Source: Rubrobacter sp.
GTDB taxonomy: Bacteria; Actinomycetota; Rubrobacteria; Rubrobacterales; Rubrobacteraceae
DNA length: 6,715 nt
Assembly (NCBI GenBank): GCA_016781885.1
Contig: JADDPM010000114.1
Location: forward strand, 1-6,715
Direction of reading: 5' to 3'
Under the pieces are notes generated by a model. That model was not told the origin of the DNA. It saw only the letters and a list, made by a program, of their open reading frames with translations, and made no database searches. The first letter of the stretch is position 1, and each line of letters opens with the position of its first letter. Below, one piece after another: positions 1 to 6,544 of the stretch. A program made the position numbers and the translations under genes.

Positions 1-20
1 TAGCCCGCTCATGAGCCTTT

Positions 21-1301
21 TCAGACGGTTTCTAAGTTGAACTGGATACGGTCCCAGGATTCTAGCCATACGCGCTGCCGCAAGCTCTCGTGGCTTATGG
101 GCAGGCCCGTGACCATGGGGAGGAAGTACAGGGCGGTCGCCACCGCGCAGGCGGCGAAGGCTACCACCGCCCATGGCCCCCACGGCCGGAGTCTCCAGAG
201 GCGACAGAGCCAGTAGACCAGCGCCAGGAGGGCGAAGGCGTAGGACGGCAGGTAGTTGTAGAGATACGGTACCCGGGAGCTCGGGACCCAAGGCAACAGG
301 AGGACCACGTACCCCAGCAGTATCGGCACCAGCGGGTGGTCGACCAACGGCTTTCTGAGGATCGCACGACGCGCCAGTTCGAGAAGGCCGACGACCACGG
401 CTAGAGTGCTGCTCCACCAGAGGGCTGGGTTGCCGACCGCCCACACGGTCAGTTCCTCCCCCGCCGGGTTCATGTAATAGTAAAAGAGTATCGGTCGCAG
501 CATCAGGGGCCAGCTCCACCAGGACGAGGTCTCGCTGGTGTAGACTGCGTTGGAAAAGTTATTGAGAGCCTGAAGGTGCCACTCCCACACTTTCACCCAC
601 GCGTTCGCGTCGCCAAAGACCTCCCCGCCCCCGGTCCCGTTGACCACTTGCCCGATTAAGACTATCAGGACGTAGATGACCGCGGAGACATACAGGCCCG
701 CGAGGAAGTGCCTGAACATCCCCTTGCGCCAGAGGACGTATCCCACGGGCACGGCCACTCCGAAGGCCGCCCACTTGATGCTGATGGTCAGTCCGAGCAG
801 CACGGCCGGCCAGATGACCTGGTTCTTCCGCTCGGCCCACAGGGCCGCGAGCATGGTCGCGAGGACGAAGAAGATGAGGATGCCATCGAGGAGCCCCGCC
901 CGGGAATAGGCGATCAGGATCGTCTCGCTAGCGATAAAGGCGGCCAGCAGCAGCGCCCCCACCCTGTCTCTGAAGTAGTACCAGCCAAGTGCAGCCCCCA
1001 GGCCAACCAGGGTGCAACCAAACAGGGCCGGCATCAACCGCCAGCCGAGGGGAGTGTCCCCGAGGATGGCGATGCTGCCGGCCAAGATGAACTTGCCAAG
1101 GGGAGGGTGCAGGTCAAAGAACGGGACCCCGTACAGGTAATTGCGGGCGAAGACCGGGAAGTAGATCTCGTCCCACATCAGAAGGGGCGGGAATCTGAGG
1201 TTATACAACCGCCCCCCCCAACCCATCACTAGCGCGCATCCGGCCACGAGCATCAACGAGTAGTAGGCCCACGGTCTTTTGTGAGTTGAAGATGAGTTCA
1301 T
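21..1301 (-). CDS. PMT-family (GT39) membrane protein mannosyltransferase
   Basis: A 426-residue polytopic membrane protein resembling dolichyl/polyprenyl-phosphate-mannose protein mannosyltransferases, which move mannose from a lipid carrier to Ser/Thr of exported proteins on the outer face of the membrane. Seen in the sequence: an N-terminal membrane helix; then a first extracytoplasmic loop with the acidic pair in WDEIYF (about residues 43-48), the position of the catalytic Asp-Glu of the family; then FFDLHPPLGK (about 61-70); then SRAGLLDGILIFF (about 132-144), matching the conserved R-x-LLD block. The C-terminal part has RPILFYYY, GNPALWW and YLYNYLPS, as in PMT C-terminal membrane domains, and no MIR domain. 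It is somewhat shorter than usual bacterial members. I chose the ATG at 1301; an in-frame extension to a TTG at 1445 would run through the promoter-like sequence and adds a non-membrane Arg-rich stretch. It is separated from the upstream operon by about 1.2 kb, so probably has its own promoter. Family assignment is strong; the exact acceptor (protein or glycolipid) is inferred. Confidence 0.88.
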   Translation of the reverse strand: MNSSSTHKRPWAYYSLMLVAGCALVMGWGGRLYNLRFPPLLMWDEIYFPVFARNYLYGVPFFDLHPPLGKFILAGSIAILGDTPLGWRLMPALFGCTLVGLGAALGWYYFRDRVGALLLAAFIASETILIAYSRAGLLDGILIFFVLATMLAALWAERKNQVIWPAVLLGLTISIKWAAFGVAVPVGYVLWRKGMFRHFLAGLYVSAVIYVLIVLIGQVVNGTGGGEVFGDANAWVKVWEWHLQALNNFSNAVYTSETSSWWSWPLMLRPILFYYYMNPAGEELTVWAVGNPALWWSSTLAVVVGLLELARRAILRKPLVDHPLVPILLGYVVLLLPWVPSSRVPYLYNYLPSYAFALLALVYWLCRLWRLRPWGPWAVVAFAACAVATALYFLPMVTGLPISHESLRQRVWLESWDRIQFNLETV

Positions 1302-1308
1302 ACGTCGT

Positions 1309-1338
1309 ACATTACTTGTTTTCGCGAAGGTTTGTAAA
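1309..1338 (-). promoter_or_regulatory. Probable promoter of the mannosyltransferase, leaderless
   Basis: On the minus strand TTTACA (1333-1338) is followed after 18 bases by TAATGT (1309-1314). The first matches the -35 consensus TTGACA at five of six positions, and the second fits the actinobacterial -10 pattern TANNNT. Only 7 bases separate the -10 element from the ATG at 1301, so transcription would start at or next to the A of the start codon. No Shine-Dalgarno sequence is visible before this ATG, which agrees with a leaderless message. Confidence 0.5.
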
Positions 1339-2475
1339 GGAACACTGGCAAAGTCCCGTAAGGCCCGACGCTGCGGTGTTGCCCCGAGATGGGTTCGCCC
1401 GGATCGGGTTCGCGCCACTGCGCAGGAGTGCGGCGTATCCGTCAAGGATGGCCGCCGCAGCGAGAGTGATGCGACCCTGAGAGAAGCCGGGCGGTGGTGA
1501 AGGAGGTCCCCCCCTCAGTCACAAAGCCGAAGAGAAGTTATCCACGCAAACGACCCGGTGCCCGACGTAAGCGAGGCACGTCTCCGTAATGAGCCCAACG
1601 TAAGCGGATCAGATGGCCCCTACGCGAAATTCTTCCAAAAGCTTCTCCCGCAGTTCGCCGCTTAAGCTCGCGCACAGCTCAATCCAAAGAGGCAGTACAG
1701 AGCCCGCACCGCGACCGTCCCCTGCCGGCTGACGCGGGCGTAGGCACTTACCAACTCCCTCGCGCGACCTTAGACCCACGGGGGCGCCAGCACGGTGGAT
1801 GTATAAGGTAGATGATGCCGCCGGAACCCACCCTTCGCCAGGCGCGGGAGAACTCGCCCCGATCGTAGACGCGATGCACGCCGCGTTACTGTCCGCCGCC
1901 GGTTCGTTGATAATCACACTCCCCGAGGCGGCTAACACCCGGATCACCGAGAGGTGTCCGTCGCTTCATGTCAGCGGAGCCCCAGAGAGCCGCGTGCTGC
2001 TGTACCTGTTGTCCCACGCTATGACTCGCCTCGATAGGGATGCCCACTTTATCCCTTTCGCTACCATGGGTACCGGCTGATTTCAGGCTGCCCCTGCTGC
2101 CGATTTATACAGAACTCCCATCCGGCGCCGTCGTGTTCCATGAGGGCAGAGCCTATCGAATAAGGTCGTAGTCTCGTGAACCGGCGACGTGAGAGTACTC
2201 CAGTGGTATGGACCGCTGTTGTAGAAGCTCGAACGATCGGTCACGGTATGAGGTGGTGCTGCGGCGCAGACGAGCCTCACCTCGCCCGCCTCGCCGGGAT
2301 CCCGCGCACAGCCACGCCATCCTTCTCCCCCGCCGAGAGCGATGCGTAGGTGCCGTGCCAGACCAGGCTCACACAGGAGTCACTCACCGTACCGGCGTCC
2401 CCCATACCGCCGAGCGACGAGAGGACGGCGCCACCGTGCAAGGTCCGGATCGCGTGGAGCTAGAGGTATTACACT
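1339..2475. other. Long stretch without a recognisable gene
   Basis: No reading frame here resembles a protein family I know. Two frames overlap on opposite strands: a 112-codon minus-strand frame starting with GTG (1947-1609) and a 93-codon plus-strand frame starting with ATG (1799-2080). Neither has a convincing Shine-Dalgarno sequence, and the minus frame contains three TTA codons, uncharacteristic of a high-GC gene. The frames at 2083-2280 and 2208-2627 are rich in Arg/Pro/Ser, as expected of chance translation of GC-rich DNA, and the second runs into the end of the ligase gene. I see no transposase motif, terminal inverted repeats, tRNA cloverleaf or array. It may be a decayed gene, hold a small RNA, or be plain spacer. 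An imperfect 15-base tandem repeat (1384-1413, both copies ending GGGTTCGC) lies upstream of the mannosyltransferase promoter. Confidence 0.5.
1560..1606. repeat. 14-base direct repeat pair, 33-base period
   Basis: GCCCGACGTAAGCG at 1560-1573 and GCCCAACGTAAGCG at 1593-1606 differ at one position. The 33-base start-to-start distance is close to three helical turns, so both copies would face the same side of the DNA. The first copy also lies inside a short inverted repeat, GTGCC (1558-1562) and GGCAC (1575-1579). No function can be read directly; a pair of protein-binding sites is one possibility. Confidence 0.4.
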
Positions 2476-2497
2476 CCTCCGCTGGCTTCAGCGGAGG
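2476..2497 (-). terminator. Hairpin after the ligase gene, possible terminator
   Basis: Nine perfect base pairs (2476-2484 with 2489-2497, arm CCTCCGCTG) enclose a four-base loop, 25 bases past the ligase stop codon. No T-tract follows on the minus strand, so it would belong to the U-less hairpin terminators reported for actinobacteria, or act as a 3'-end stabilising or processing hairpin. Its position at the end of the four-gene operon favours a 3'-end role. Confidence 0.5.
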
Positions 2498-2522
2498 CCG
2501 GAGAGCTACCGGGTGTCGCCCT

Positions 2523-4115
2523 TCAGGTATCCCGCTCCGTCCCCAAGGCGTACTTCGCCGCCACACCCGCCAACGCGAAGAAGAAGATAGTCGAGGGCGG
2601 GATGTACCAGTGCCAGCCCAGCGCTGAGGAGACGAGGTAGACGATCACCGCGGCGGTGAGCCCGCCAAGCAGCACCTTCCGCTCCCCTACGGCCCGCCAC
2701 GCCCCGTACCCGGTCAGCAGGGCCAGCAGGGCTGCGAAGCCCACGAGCGCCAGAAAGGCCACGACGCCCGACTCCGTCCCCTGCTCCAGGTAGACGTTGT
2801 GAACCCGCCCCACGCCGCCGAAGTCCGAACGGTTCTCCTGCCAGGTGTACACGAAGGTGCCGGCCCCGGTGCCCGTTAAAGGTCGCTCCTTCCAGGCGTC
2901 CCAGGCCACCTTCCAATACTCAGACCGGGAGCCAAATGAAATCGAGGTGAACCGGTACCTCACGTCCTCCGTCTTCTCCTGCAAGCTGGAGAAGGCAGCA
3001 GCGGGGGCCCCATCCGAACCCTGCTGCTCGCCGAGCAGCAAATAGCCTACAGACCCCGCTCCGGCGAGGACCACAACGATTGCGGCCACGCCGAGCAGGC
3101 GGCGTACGGCCGGGCCGGGCTGGTACCGTCCGATCAGGGCAGCGTAGATCGCCTGCAAGAGGAAGGCCAGGACAGCGGCGATGGCGAGGTGAATCCCGAA
3201 AGACGCCCCGTCGGCGGCCCTGATGCTCTCAGAGGGCTCGTACTCGAAGAGGGAGCCCAGTTCCCGCGTCCTCGACACGAGCCAGACGAGCGGCCCCGAG
3301 ACGAGGAGCAGGTTCGCCAGCATCTGCAGACGGCTCCCACCTACGGCGAAGAGCACGACCAGACCCACCCCCAGCGCTAGCATCCCCCCACGCGAGAAGG
3401 TGAGGTAAAAGACCGCGCCTAAGACCAGGATCAAGGCCGCGTAGATCCCCCTCACGACCGGGTTCTTGAGCTGAGTCATGCGCGCGAGCCCGAGCACGAT
3501 GCCCATCCCCAGAACCACCGCCACGGTGTTCGCGTACTCTAGCGTAGAACCGACGCTGACCCTGTCGGGGGCGTTCGAAGGGTACTCGACCGGCCTCACC
3601 TTCTGTAACACGCCGTAACCCGCGACTACCCCCGCCACGAGGTTCAGGCCGTCGATGAAAGTTCCCACGAGCCGCCGCGAGGAGAGCGACGCCGCGGCCA
3701 GAGCGAATGTCGCCAGGTACATCGAGGAGCGCAGAAGCTCCTGCACGGTCTCGGTGCGGCTGATGCTCCAGGCCAGAGAGAGCCCTTTCACCACAACGAG
3801 CACGGTGAGGAGTCCCACGAGCACCCAGGCAATACGCGGCATGTCCGCGAAATAGTCGACGATAAACAGGGAGATAAAGAGCAGACTCAGGATCGCTATG
3901 GCAACCGGCAGCCACCGCTCGGTACCGAAGAGCCCCCGGTCGAGCATACCGTAGAGCATGATAGCGAGGAGCACGGCGAGGACGAGGCTCTTGAAGATTG
4001 TCAGGTTGCGGCCCGCCGTATGCTCCCTCTCCGGGCGGGCGGGCGCCTCCTCTATCTGACTTATGACCGGCATCTCGCCGGTCTCGATACGAGCCCTGGG
4101 TTTCCTGCTAAACAT
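2523..4115 (-). CDS. O-antigen ligase / Wzy-type polymerase family membrane protein
   Basis: A 530-residue integral membrane protein of the Wzy_C/WaaL superfamily, which transfers or polymerises lipid-linked oligosaccharides at the extracytoplasmic face. The first 40 residues are hydrophilic and probably cytoplasmic; roughly ten to twelve hydrophobic segments follow. Family marks visible: LTFSRGG near 238-244 (the conserved Ser-Arg block); a large polar loop around 362-440; within it RSEYWKVAWDAWKERP then GTGAGTF (about 397-421); and HNVYLEQGTESG (about 439-450), which carries the characteristic His. These match the W-x-x-A-W...G-x-G-x-GTF...H-N-x-Y-L order of the family. The ATG at 4115 overlaps the end of the CpsD-like gene by 8 bases and has little Shine-Dalgarno complementarity, suggesting translational coupling. 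The family includes capsule polymerases, lipopolysaccharide ligases and protein O-oligosaccharyltransferases, and sequence alone does not separate them. With a Wzz-like partner, polymerisation of a surface polysaccharide is the simplest reading; transfer to a surface protein is an alternative. Confidence 0.88.
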   Translation of the reverse strand: MFSRKPRARIETGEMPVISQIEEAPARPEREHTAGRNLTIFKSLVLAVLLAIMLYGMLDRGLFGTERWLPVAIAILSLLFISLFIVDYFADMPRIAWVLVGLLTVLVVVKGLSLAWSISRTETVQELLRSSMYLATFALAAASLSSRRLVGTFIDGLNLVAGVVAGYGVLQKVRPVEYPSNAPDRVSVGSTLEYANTVAVVLGMGIVLGLARMTQLKNPVVRGIYAALILVLGAVFYLTFSRGGMLALGVGLVVLFAVGGSRLQMLANLLLVSGPLVWLVSRTRELGSLFEYEPSESIRAADGASFGIHLAIAAVLAFLLQAIYAALIGRYQPGPAVRRLLGVAAIVVVLAGAGSVGYLLLGEQQGSDGAPAAAFSSLQEKTEDVRYRFTSISFGSRSEYWKVAWDAWKERPLTGTGAGTFVYTWQENRSDFGGVGRVHNVYLEQGTESGVVAFLALVGFAALLALLTGYGAWRAVGERKVLLGGLTAAVIVYLVSSALGWHWYIPPSTIFFFALAGVAAKYALGTERDT

Positions 4116-4779
4116 AGCCGTTTAGTACTACCCCGAAGAGGTTGAACCGCGCGTCGAGTAGGGCATCGGTGAGGCCGCGGGCCACACCCTTCGGAGTGCG
4201 GGTCGCGTGGACGACGAGCAGGATGCCGTCGAAGGAGCCCCACAAGTTCGGGGCGGCGAGCACCCCGTCCGCCACCGGCGCGTCGAGGAGGACCACGTCC
4301 CTCTTCTCCTCCAGAGACCGGACGGCTTCGACGAGCTTCGGGGGGCTTGCGAGGAGCCTCCAGCCGGGCAGGACCGGGCCGGTCGGGACCACGCGCAGGT
4401 TCGGCGCAACCTCGAAGCCGTAGCCCTCCAGATCCCTCTCACCCTCCAAGGCGCTGGTGAGGCCGGTGAAGTTGGGACGGCCAAAGCAGTGGTGCAGGTG
4501 GGGCCGGTGGAGGTTACAGTCCACGATAGCGACTTTTTTGCCCTGCGCAGCGAGCGCCGCCCCGAGCCCTATACATACCGTACTCCGTCCCGCCCCGACC
4601 TCCGGGCCGGTGACGCCCACGCTTCCGATGGGCCGTCCCAGAGAGCCGAGGTTCTCCGCCAACTCGGCGAACGAGCGCCACACATCGGAGTCGGGCTTCA
4701 GGAGTTGGCGCGTCCGCGCGACGAGCACCCTCGCGTCCCGCCCGTCCGCAGCGCTCGAAGCGTCCGTCCTCGGGCTCAC
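4108..4779 (-). CDS. CpsD/BY-kinase-like P-loop protein with altered Walker motifs
   Basis: A 223-residue soluble protein of the MinD/ParA-like fold used by bacterial tyrosine kinases that partner Wzz/CpsC proteins. Visible marks in order: DVWRSFAELAENL (about 32-44), the equivalent of the usual E-x-Y-R-x-L-R segment; a P-loop GPEVGAGRST (58-67); a Walker A'-like VAIVDCN (83-89) followed by LHRP; PTGPVLPGWRLL (132-143), the equivalent of the usual pro-rich segment; Walker B VVLLDAP (162-168); and GVVLNGY near the end. Oddities: the P-loop Lys is replaced by Arg65, and the second Asp of the D-x-D Walker A' motif is Asn89. The C-terminal Tyr cluster is absent; only Tyr222 lies near the end. It starts at a GTG whose TGA-sharing overlap with the Wzz gene is 4 bases, with GAGG 7 bases upstream. 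Family membership is firm. Kinase activity is doubtful; a regulatory or scaffold role with the Wzz protein is inferred. Confidence 0.85.
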   Translation of the reverse strand: MSPRTDASSAADGRDARVLVARTRQLLKPDSDVWRSFAELAENLGSLGRPIGSVGVTGPEVGAGRSTVCIGLGAALAAQGKKVAIVDCNLHRPHLHHCFGRPNFTGLTSALEGERDLEGYGFEVAPNLRVVPTGPVLPGWRLLASPPKLVEAVRSLEEKRDVVLLDAPVADGVLAAPNLWGSFDGILLVVHATRTPKGVARGLTDALLDARFNLFGVVLNGYV

Positions 4780-5555
4780 CTCGTGCCCTCGTTCCTGCCA
4801 GAGATAGCCTCCTCGGGAAGCTCGTCCGACAGGTCGTCGGAGTAGTCAGGGATCACACCCAGGACCGGTGCCCGGAGGGTGAGTTCGGCATCCTTGTAGC
4901 CACTCCAGCGGCGAGCGCGTCCCTCAAAGAAGAGGGCCCCTATCCCCCCGACGAAGAGCCCCCCTGCGCCAGCCACGACCGTCACCAAGAAGACACCGGG
5001 GCCTGAACGCTTCTCCGGAGGCACGGCGGCCTTCTCGAGTTGAGCCTCTCCAGAGACGGTTCCACCCGCGAGCCGCCCCTCGAACGCCCTAACCCGCTCG
5101 ACGAAGACCTGCGCATAAGCATTCGCCCCCTGCGACGCCTCCCTCGGCGTCCGTCCCGAGAAGCGGACCTTTATCCTCCCGTTGTTCGCTCGCTCCTCCC
5201 GGATGCGCTCCCGGAATTCGCCCGGTTTTCCCTTCCACTCCGCCCTCGCCGCCACCTGGCCGAGGAAGTTCTCCGTCGCCTCCGGACTGCCGAGTTCGAA
5301 GAGAACCTCGTCAAGGCTCTCGGAGGTCCCCATCTCTCCTTCCTCCGAGCGCACCGAGACTATAGCCTCTGCCGTGTAGACGGGCTCCCGAGACAGGCCG
5401 TATAGCAACGCCACCGCGACGAACAAGAGTGTGCATCCGGCTACCAACGCGCGCCGCTCCCAGAGGATATGACGCGCCTCGGAGAGGGTAAGGTCGTCGC
5501 GTTGTTCCCGCTGCCAGTCCTGCCAGCCGCCTCGCCTCTTATCTGGTGATGTCAT
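4776..5555 (-). CDS. Wzz/CpsC-like polysaccharide chain-length co-polymerase
   Basis: A 259-residue protein with two membrane helices (about 36-54 and 187-210) enclosing an extracytoplasmic domain, the topology of Wzz-family polysaccharide co-polymerases that set polymer length and engage a cytoplasmic P-loop partner. Family marks: YTAEAIVSV (60-68) just after the first helix; a charged helical middle with short coiled-coil character (about 112-125); a Pro-containing segment AAVPPEKRSGP (176-186) before helix 2; and a cytoplasmic tail with LRAPVLGVIPDY (227-238), as in CpsC/Wzc-type proteins. The extracytoplasmic part is short, closer to Gram-positive CpsC than to Gram-negative Wzz. I prefer the ATG at 5555, which overlaps the end of the TPR gene by 17 bases; a GTG at 5570 in the same frame would add five residues, and neither has a strong Shine-Dalgarno sequence. 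Its stop overlaps the next start, so co-translation with the CpsD-like partner is likely. Confidence 0.87.
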   Translation of the reverse strand: MTSPDKRRGGWQDWQREQRDDLTLSEARHILWERRALVAGCTLLFVAVALLYGLSREPVYTAEAIVSVRSEEGEMGTSESLDEVLFELGSPEATENFLGQVAARAEWKGKPGEFRERIREERANNGRIKVRFSGRTPREASQGANAYAQVFVERVRAFEGRLAGGTVSGEAQLEKAAVPPEKRSGPGVFLVTVVAGAGGLFVGGIGALFFEGRARRWSGYKDAELTLRAPVLGVIPDYSDDLSDELPEEAISGRNEGTR

Positions 5556-6345
5556 CGAGGACCGCCCCACGGTAGCTTTCGGGATCTTCGTTTAGCAGCG
5601 CGAGCACCGCGCGCGCCTGCTCAGCTTCGCTCTGAGAGAGCACCTCCCGCGCCTCATCGTAGGAACCCTGCACGACCAAGGCGTCAGCTACGGCAAGGTC
5701 CAACGACTCTATAAAGGTCTCCCTCTCGGCTCGCTGTGACTCGTCCAGGGACTCCAACCTCTTAACAGCCATCTCTCTCGCCTCCTCGAAGGTCCTGATG
5801 GCCTCCTCCGACTCCTCAAGTTGCACCTGGATCCTGCCCAGAGCGTAAAGGTCTTTTAGGGAGATCTTCCCGCGTTCCCGCAGCCGTTTGTACTGGGCCT
5901 TCGCCCCCTCGAGGTCTCCGGCATTCGACAGTGCGTCTCCTAGACGAGAGATGGCTGCGGCGGAATATGGATTGTACTTCAGGGCCTCCCGATAGCTCTC
6001 CGCCGAAGCCTCCGGATCGCCTAGCTGCTGCCTCTGGAGGTCCCCAAGCGCCACCCGGTTCTCGGAGTTGTGGGGATCCCGTTCGATAGCCTCGCGGAAA
6101 GCCCCGACAGCCACCTGCATTCTCCCCTGCCGTAGCTCAAGGTAGGCCTCGAAGACCAGCGGGGCCGGACTGAAGGGATCCAGCCGGGACGCCAAATCGA
6201 TTTCTCTCTGTGCGTCCTGGAAGTTCCCGGCCTCCACCGACCGGAGCTGCTGTTCTAGATAGTAGCTCGACAGATAAAGCGAGATCGCGAGCAGGATCAA
6301 CGCGCCCGTCGCGAAACCAACCGAGACCTTGATTACCCTATCCAA
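5539..6345 (-). CDS. Membrane-anchored TPR protein, first gene of the operon
   Basis: A 268-residue protein with an uncleaved-looking N-terminal membrane helix (about 5-27) and a helical body of about five or six tetratricopeptide repeats, roughly 28-60, 61-94, 95-128, 129-160, 165-198 and a weaker one near 213-245. Repeat hallmarks include AGNFQDAQREIDLASRLDP, GAFREAIERDP, ESYREALKYNP and GDLEGAKAQYKRL. With few positive charges before the helix and none of the usual lipobox, it is probably a signal-anchor protein with the repeats outside the membrane; opposite orientation is not excluded. TPR domains bind other proteins, so a scaffold for the polymerase or ligase complex encoded downstream is inferred. 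I chose the TTG at 6345: GGTGAG (6352-6357), able to pair with the 16S 3' end, lies 6 bases before it, and the helix then starts at once. GTG at 6399 or TTG at 6393 are alternatives; the longest in-frame extension, to TTG at 6462, begins inside the T-tract of the preceding terminator and is not credible. Confidence 0.8.
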   Translation of the reverse strand: MDRVIKVSVGFATGALILLAISLYLSSYYLEQQLRSVEAGNFQDAQREIDLASRLDPFSPAPLVFEAYLELRQGRMQVAVGAFREAIERDPHNSENRVALGDLQRQQLGDPEASAESYREALKYNPYSAAAISRLGDALSNAGDLEGAKAQYKRLRERGKISLKDLYALGRIQVQLEESEEAIRTFEEAREMAVKRLESLDESQRAERETFIESLDLAVADALVVQGSYDEAREVLSQSEAEQARAVLALLNEDPESYRGAVLDDITR

Positions 6346-6364
6346 AGCTCTCTCACCGCGGATG

Positions 6365-6393
6365 AGGATATACGGTGGATAAGCCGAATACAA
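6365..6393 (-). promoter_or_regulatory. Possible promoter of the TPR-Wzz-CpsD-ligase operon
   Basis: TTGTAT (6388-6393) and TATCCT (6365-6370) are separated by 17 bases on the minus strand. The -10 fits TANNNT; the -35 matches TTGACA only moderately (TTG conserved). A start about 7 bases downstream would leave a short leader just containing the GGTGAG ribosome-binding sequence before the TTG at 6345. It lies between the strong terminator and the first operon gene, where a promoter is required, but the match is modest and other sequences in the same stretch could serve. Confidence 0.35.
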
Positions 6394-6460
6394 GCGCACC
6401 CCGGTGCGCCGCGGACGAGCCTCGGAGGGTAGCCCAAGAATAGTGAACCAGAGCACGCAC

Positions 6461-6490
6461 AAAAAAAGGCGGGCCCCCGAAGGGCCCGCC
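6461..6490 (-). terminator. Strong intrinsic terminator of the LPXTG gene
   Basis: Nine G+C base pairs, GGCGGGCCC (6468-6476) with GGGCCCGCC (6482-6490), enclose a five-base loop and are followed on the minus strand by seven T residues (6467-6461). It lies 54 bases past the stop of the sortase-anchored protein gene. It should separate that gene from the downstream operon and rules out upstream in-frame starts for the TPR protein. Confidence 0.93.
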
Positions 6491-6527
6491 TCCTCGCATA
6501 ACCTCGGCCGCGTGGCCTGGGCTAGCT

Positions 6528-6542
6528 ACCGTCGATGACGGT
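6528..6542 (-). other. Small hairpin directly after the LPXTG stop codon
   Basis: ACCGTC (6528-6533) and GACGGT (6537-6542) form a perfect six-pair stem with a three-base loop, two bases past the TAA. It is followed by no T-tract. A second short GGCC/GGCC stem lies further on, before the main terminator. It may stabilise the 3' end of the message or be incidental. Confidence 0.35.
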
Positions 6543-6544
6543 CC

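Noticed and set aside
11..20. Palindrome-like sequence at the left edge of the window, just past the mannosyltransferase stop
   Set aside because: GCTCATGAGC-type symmetry is too short to fold with a real loop, has no T-tract in the gene's direction, and its context is cut off by the window edge.
1384..1413. GGGTTCGC repeats resembling tRNA T-loops
   Set aside because: No acceptor, D or anticodon stems can be drawn around them on either strand.
1302..1445. In-frame N-terminal extension of the mannosyltransferase to a TTG at 1445
   Set aside because: It would place the promoter-like elements inside the coding region, adds an Arg-rich stretch unlike PMT N-termini, and has no good ribosome-binding site.
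1538..1546. TTATCCACG, one mismatch from a DnaA box
   Set aside because: A single isolated near-match with no cluster, no AT-rich element and no dnaA or replication genes nearby; not evidence of an origin.
1799..2080. Plus-strand 93-codon frame starting with ATG
   Set aside because: No recognised domain, GGTGG directly abuts the ATG with no usable spacing, and it is overlapped by an equally open antisense frame; not enough to call a gene.
2476..2497. Hairpin as the end of an IS200/IS605-type element
   Set aside because: No TnpA or TnpB motif in any frame of the adjoining gap and no partner end; the position behind the ligase fits a transcript end better.
2208..2627. Plus-strand 139-codon frame
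   Set aside because: Arg/Pro-rich composition typical of chance GC-rich frames, and it runs about 100 bases into the antisense of the ligase gene.
6346..6462. Upstream extension of the TPR protein to a TTG at 6462
   Set aside because: The codon lies in the T-tract of the preceding gene's terminator; a start with GGTGAG before TTG 6345 is better supported.
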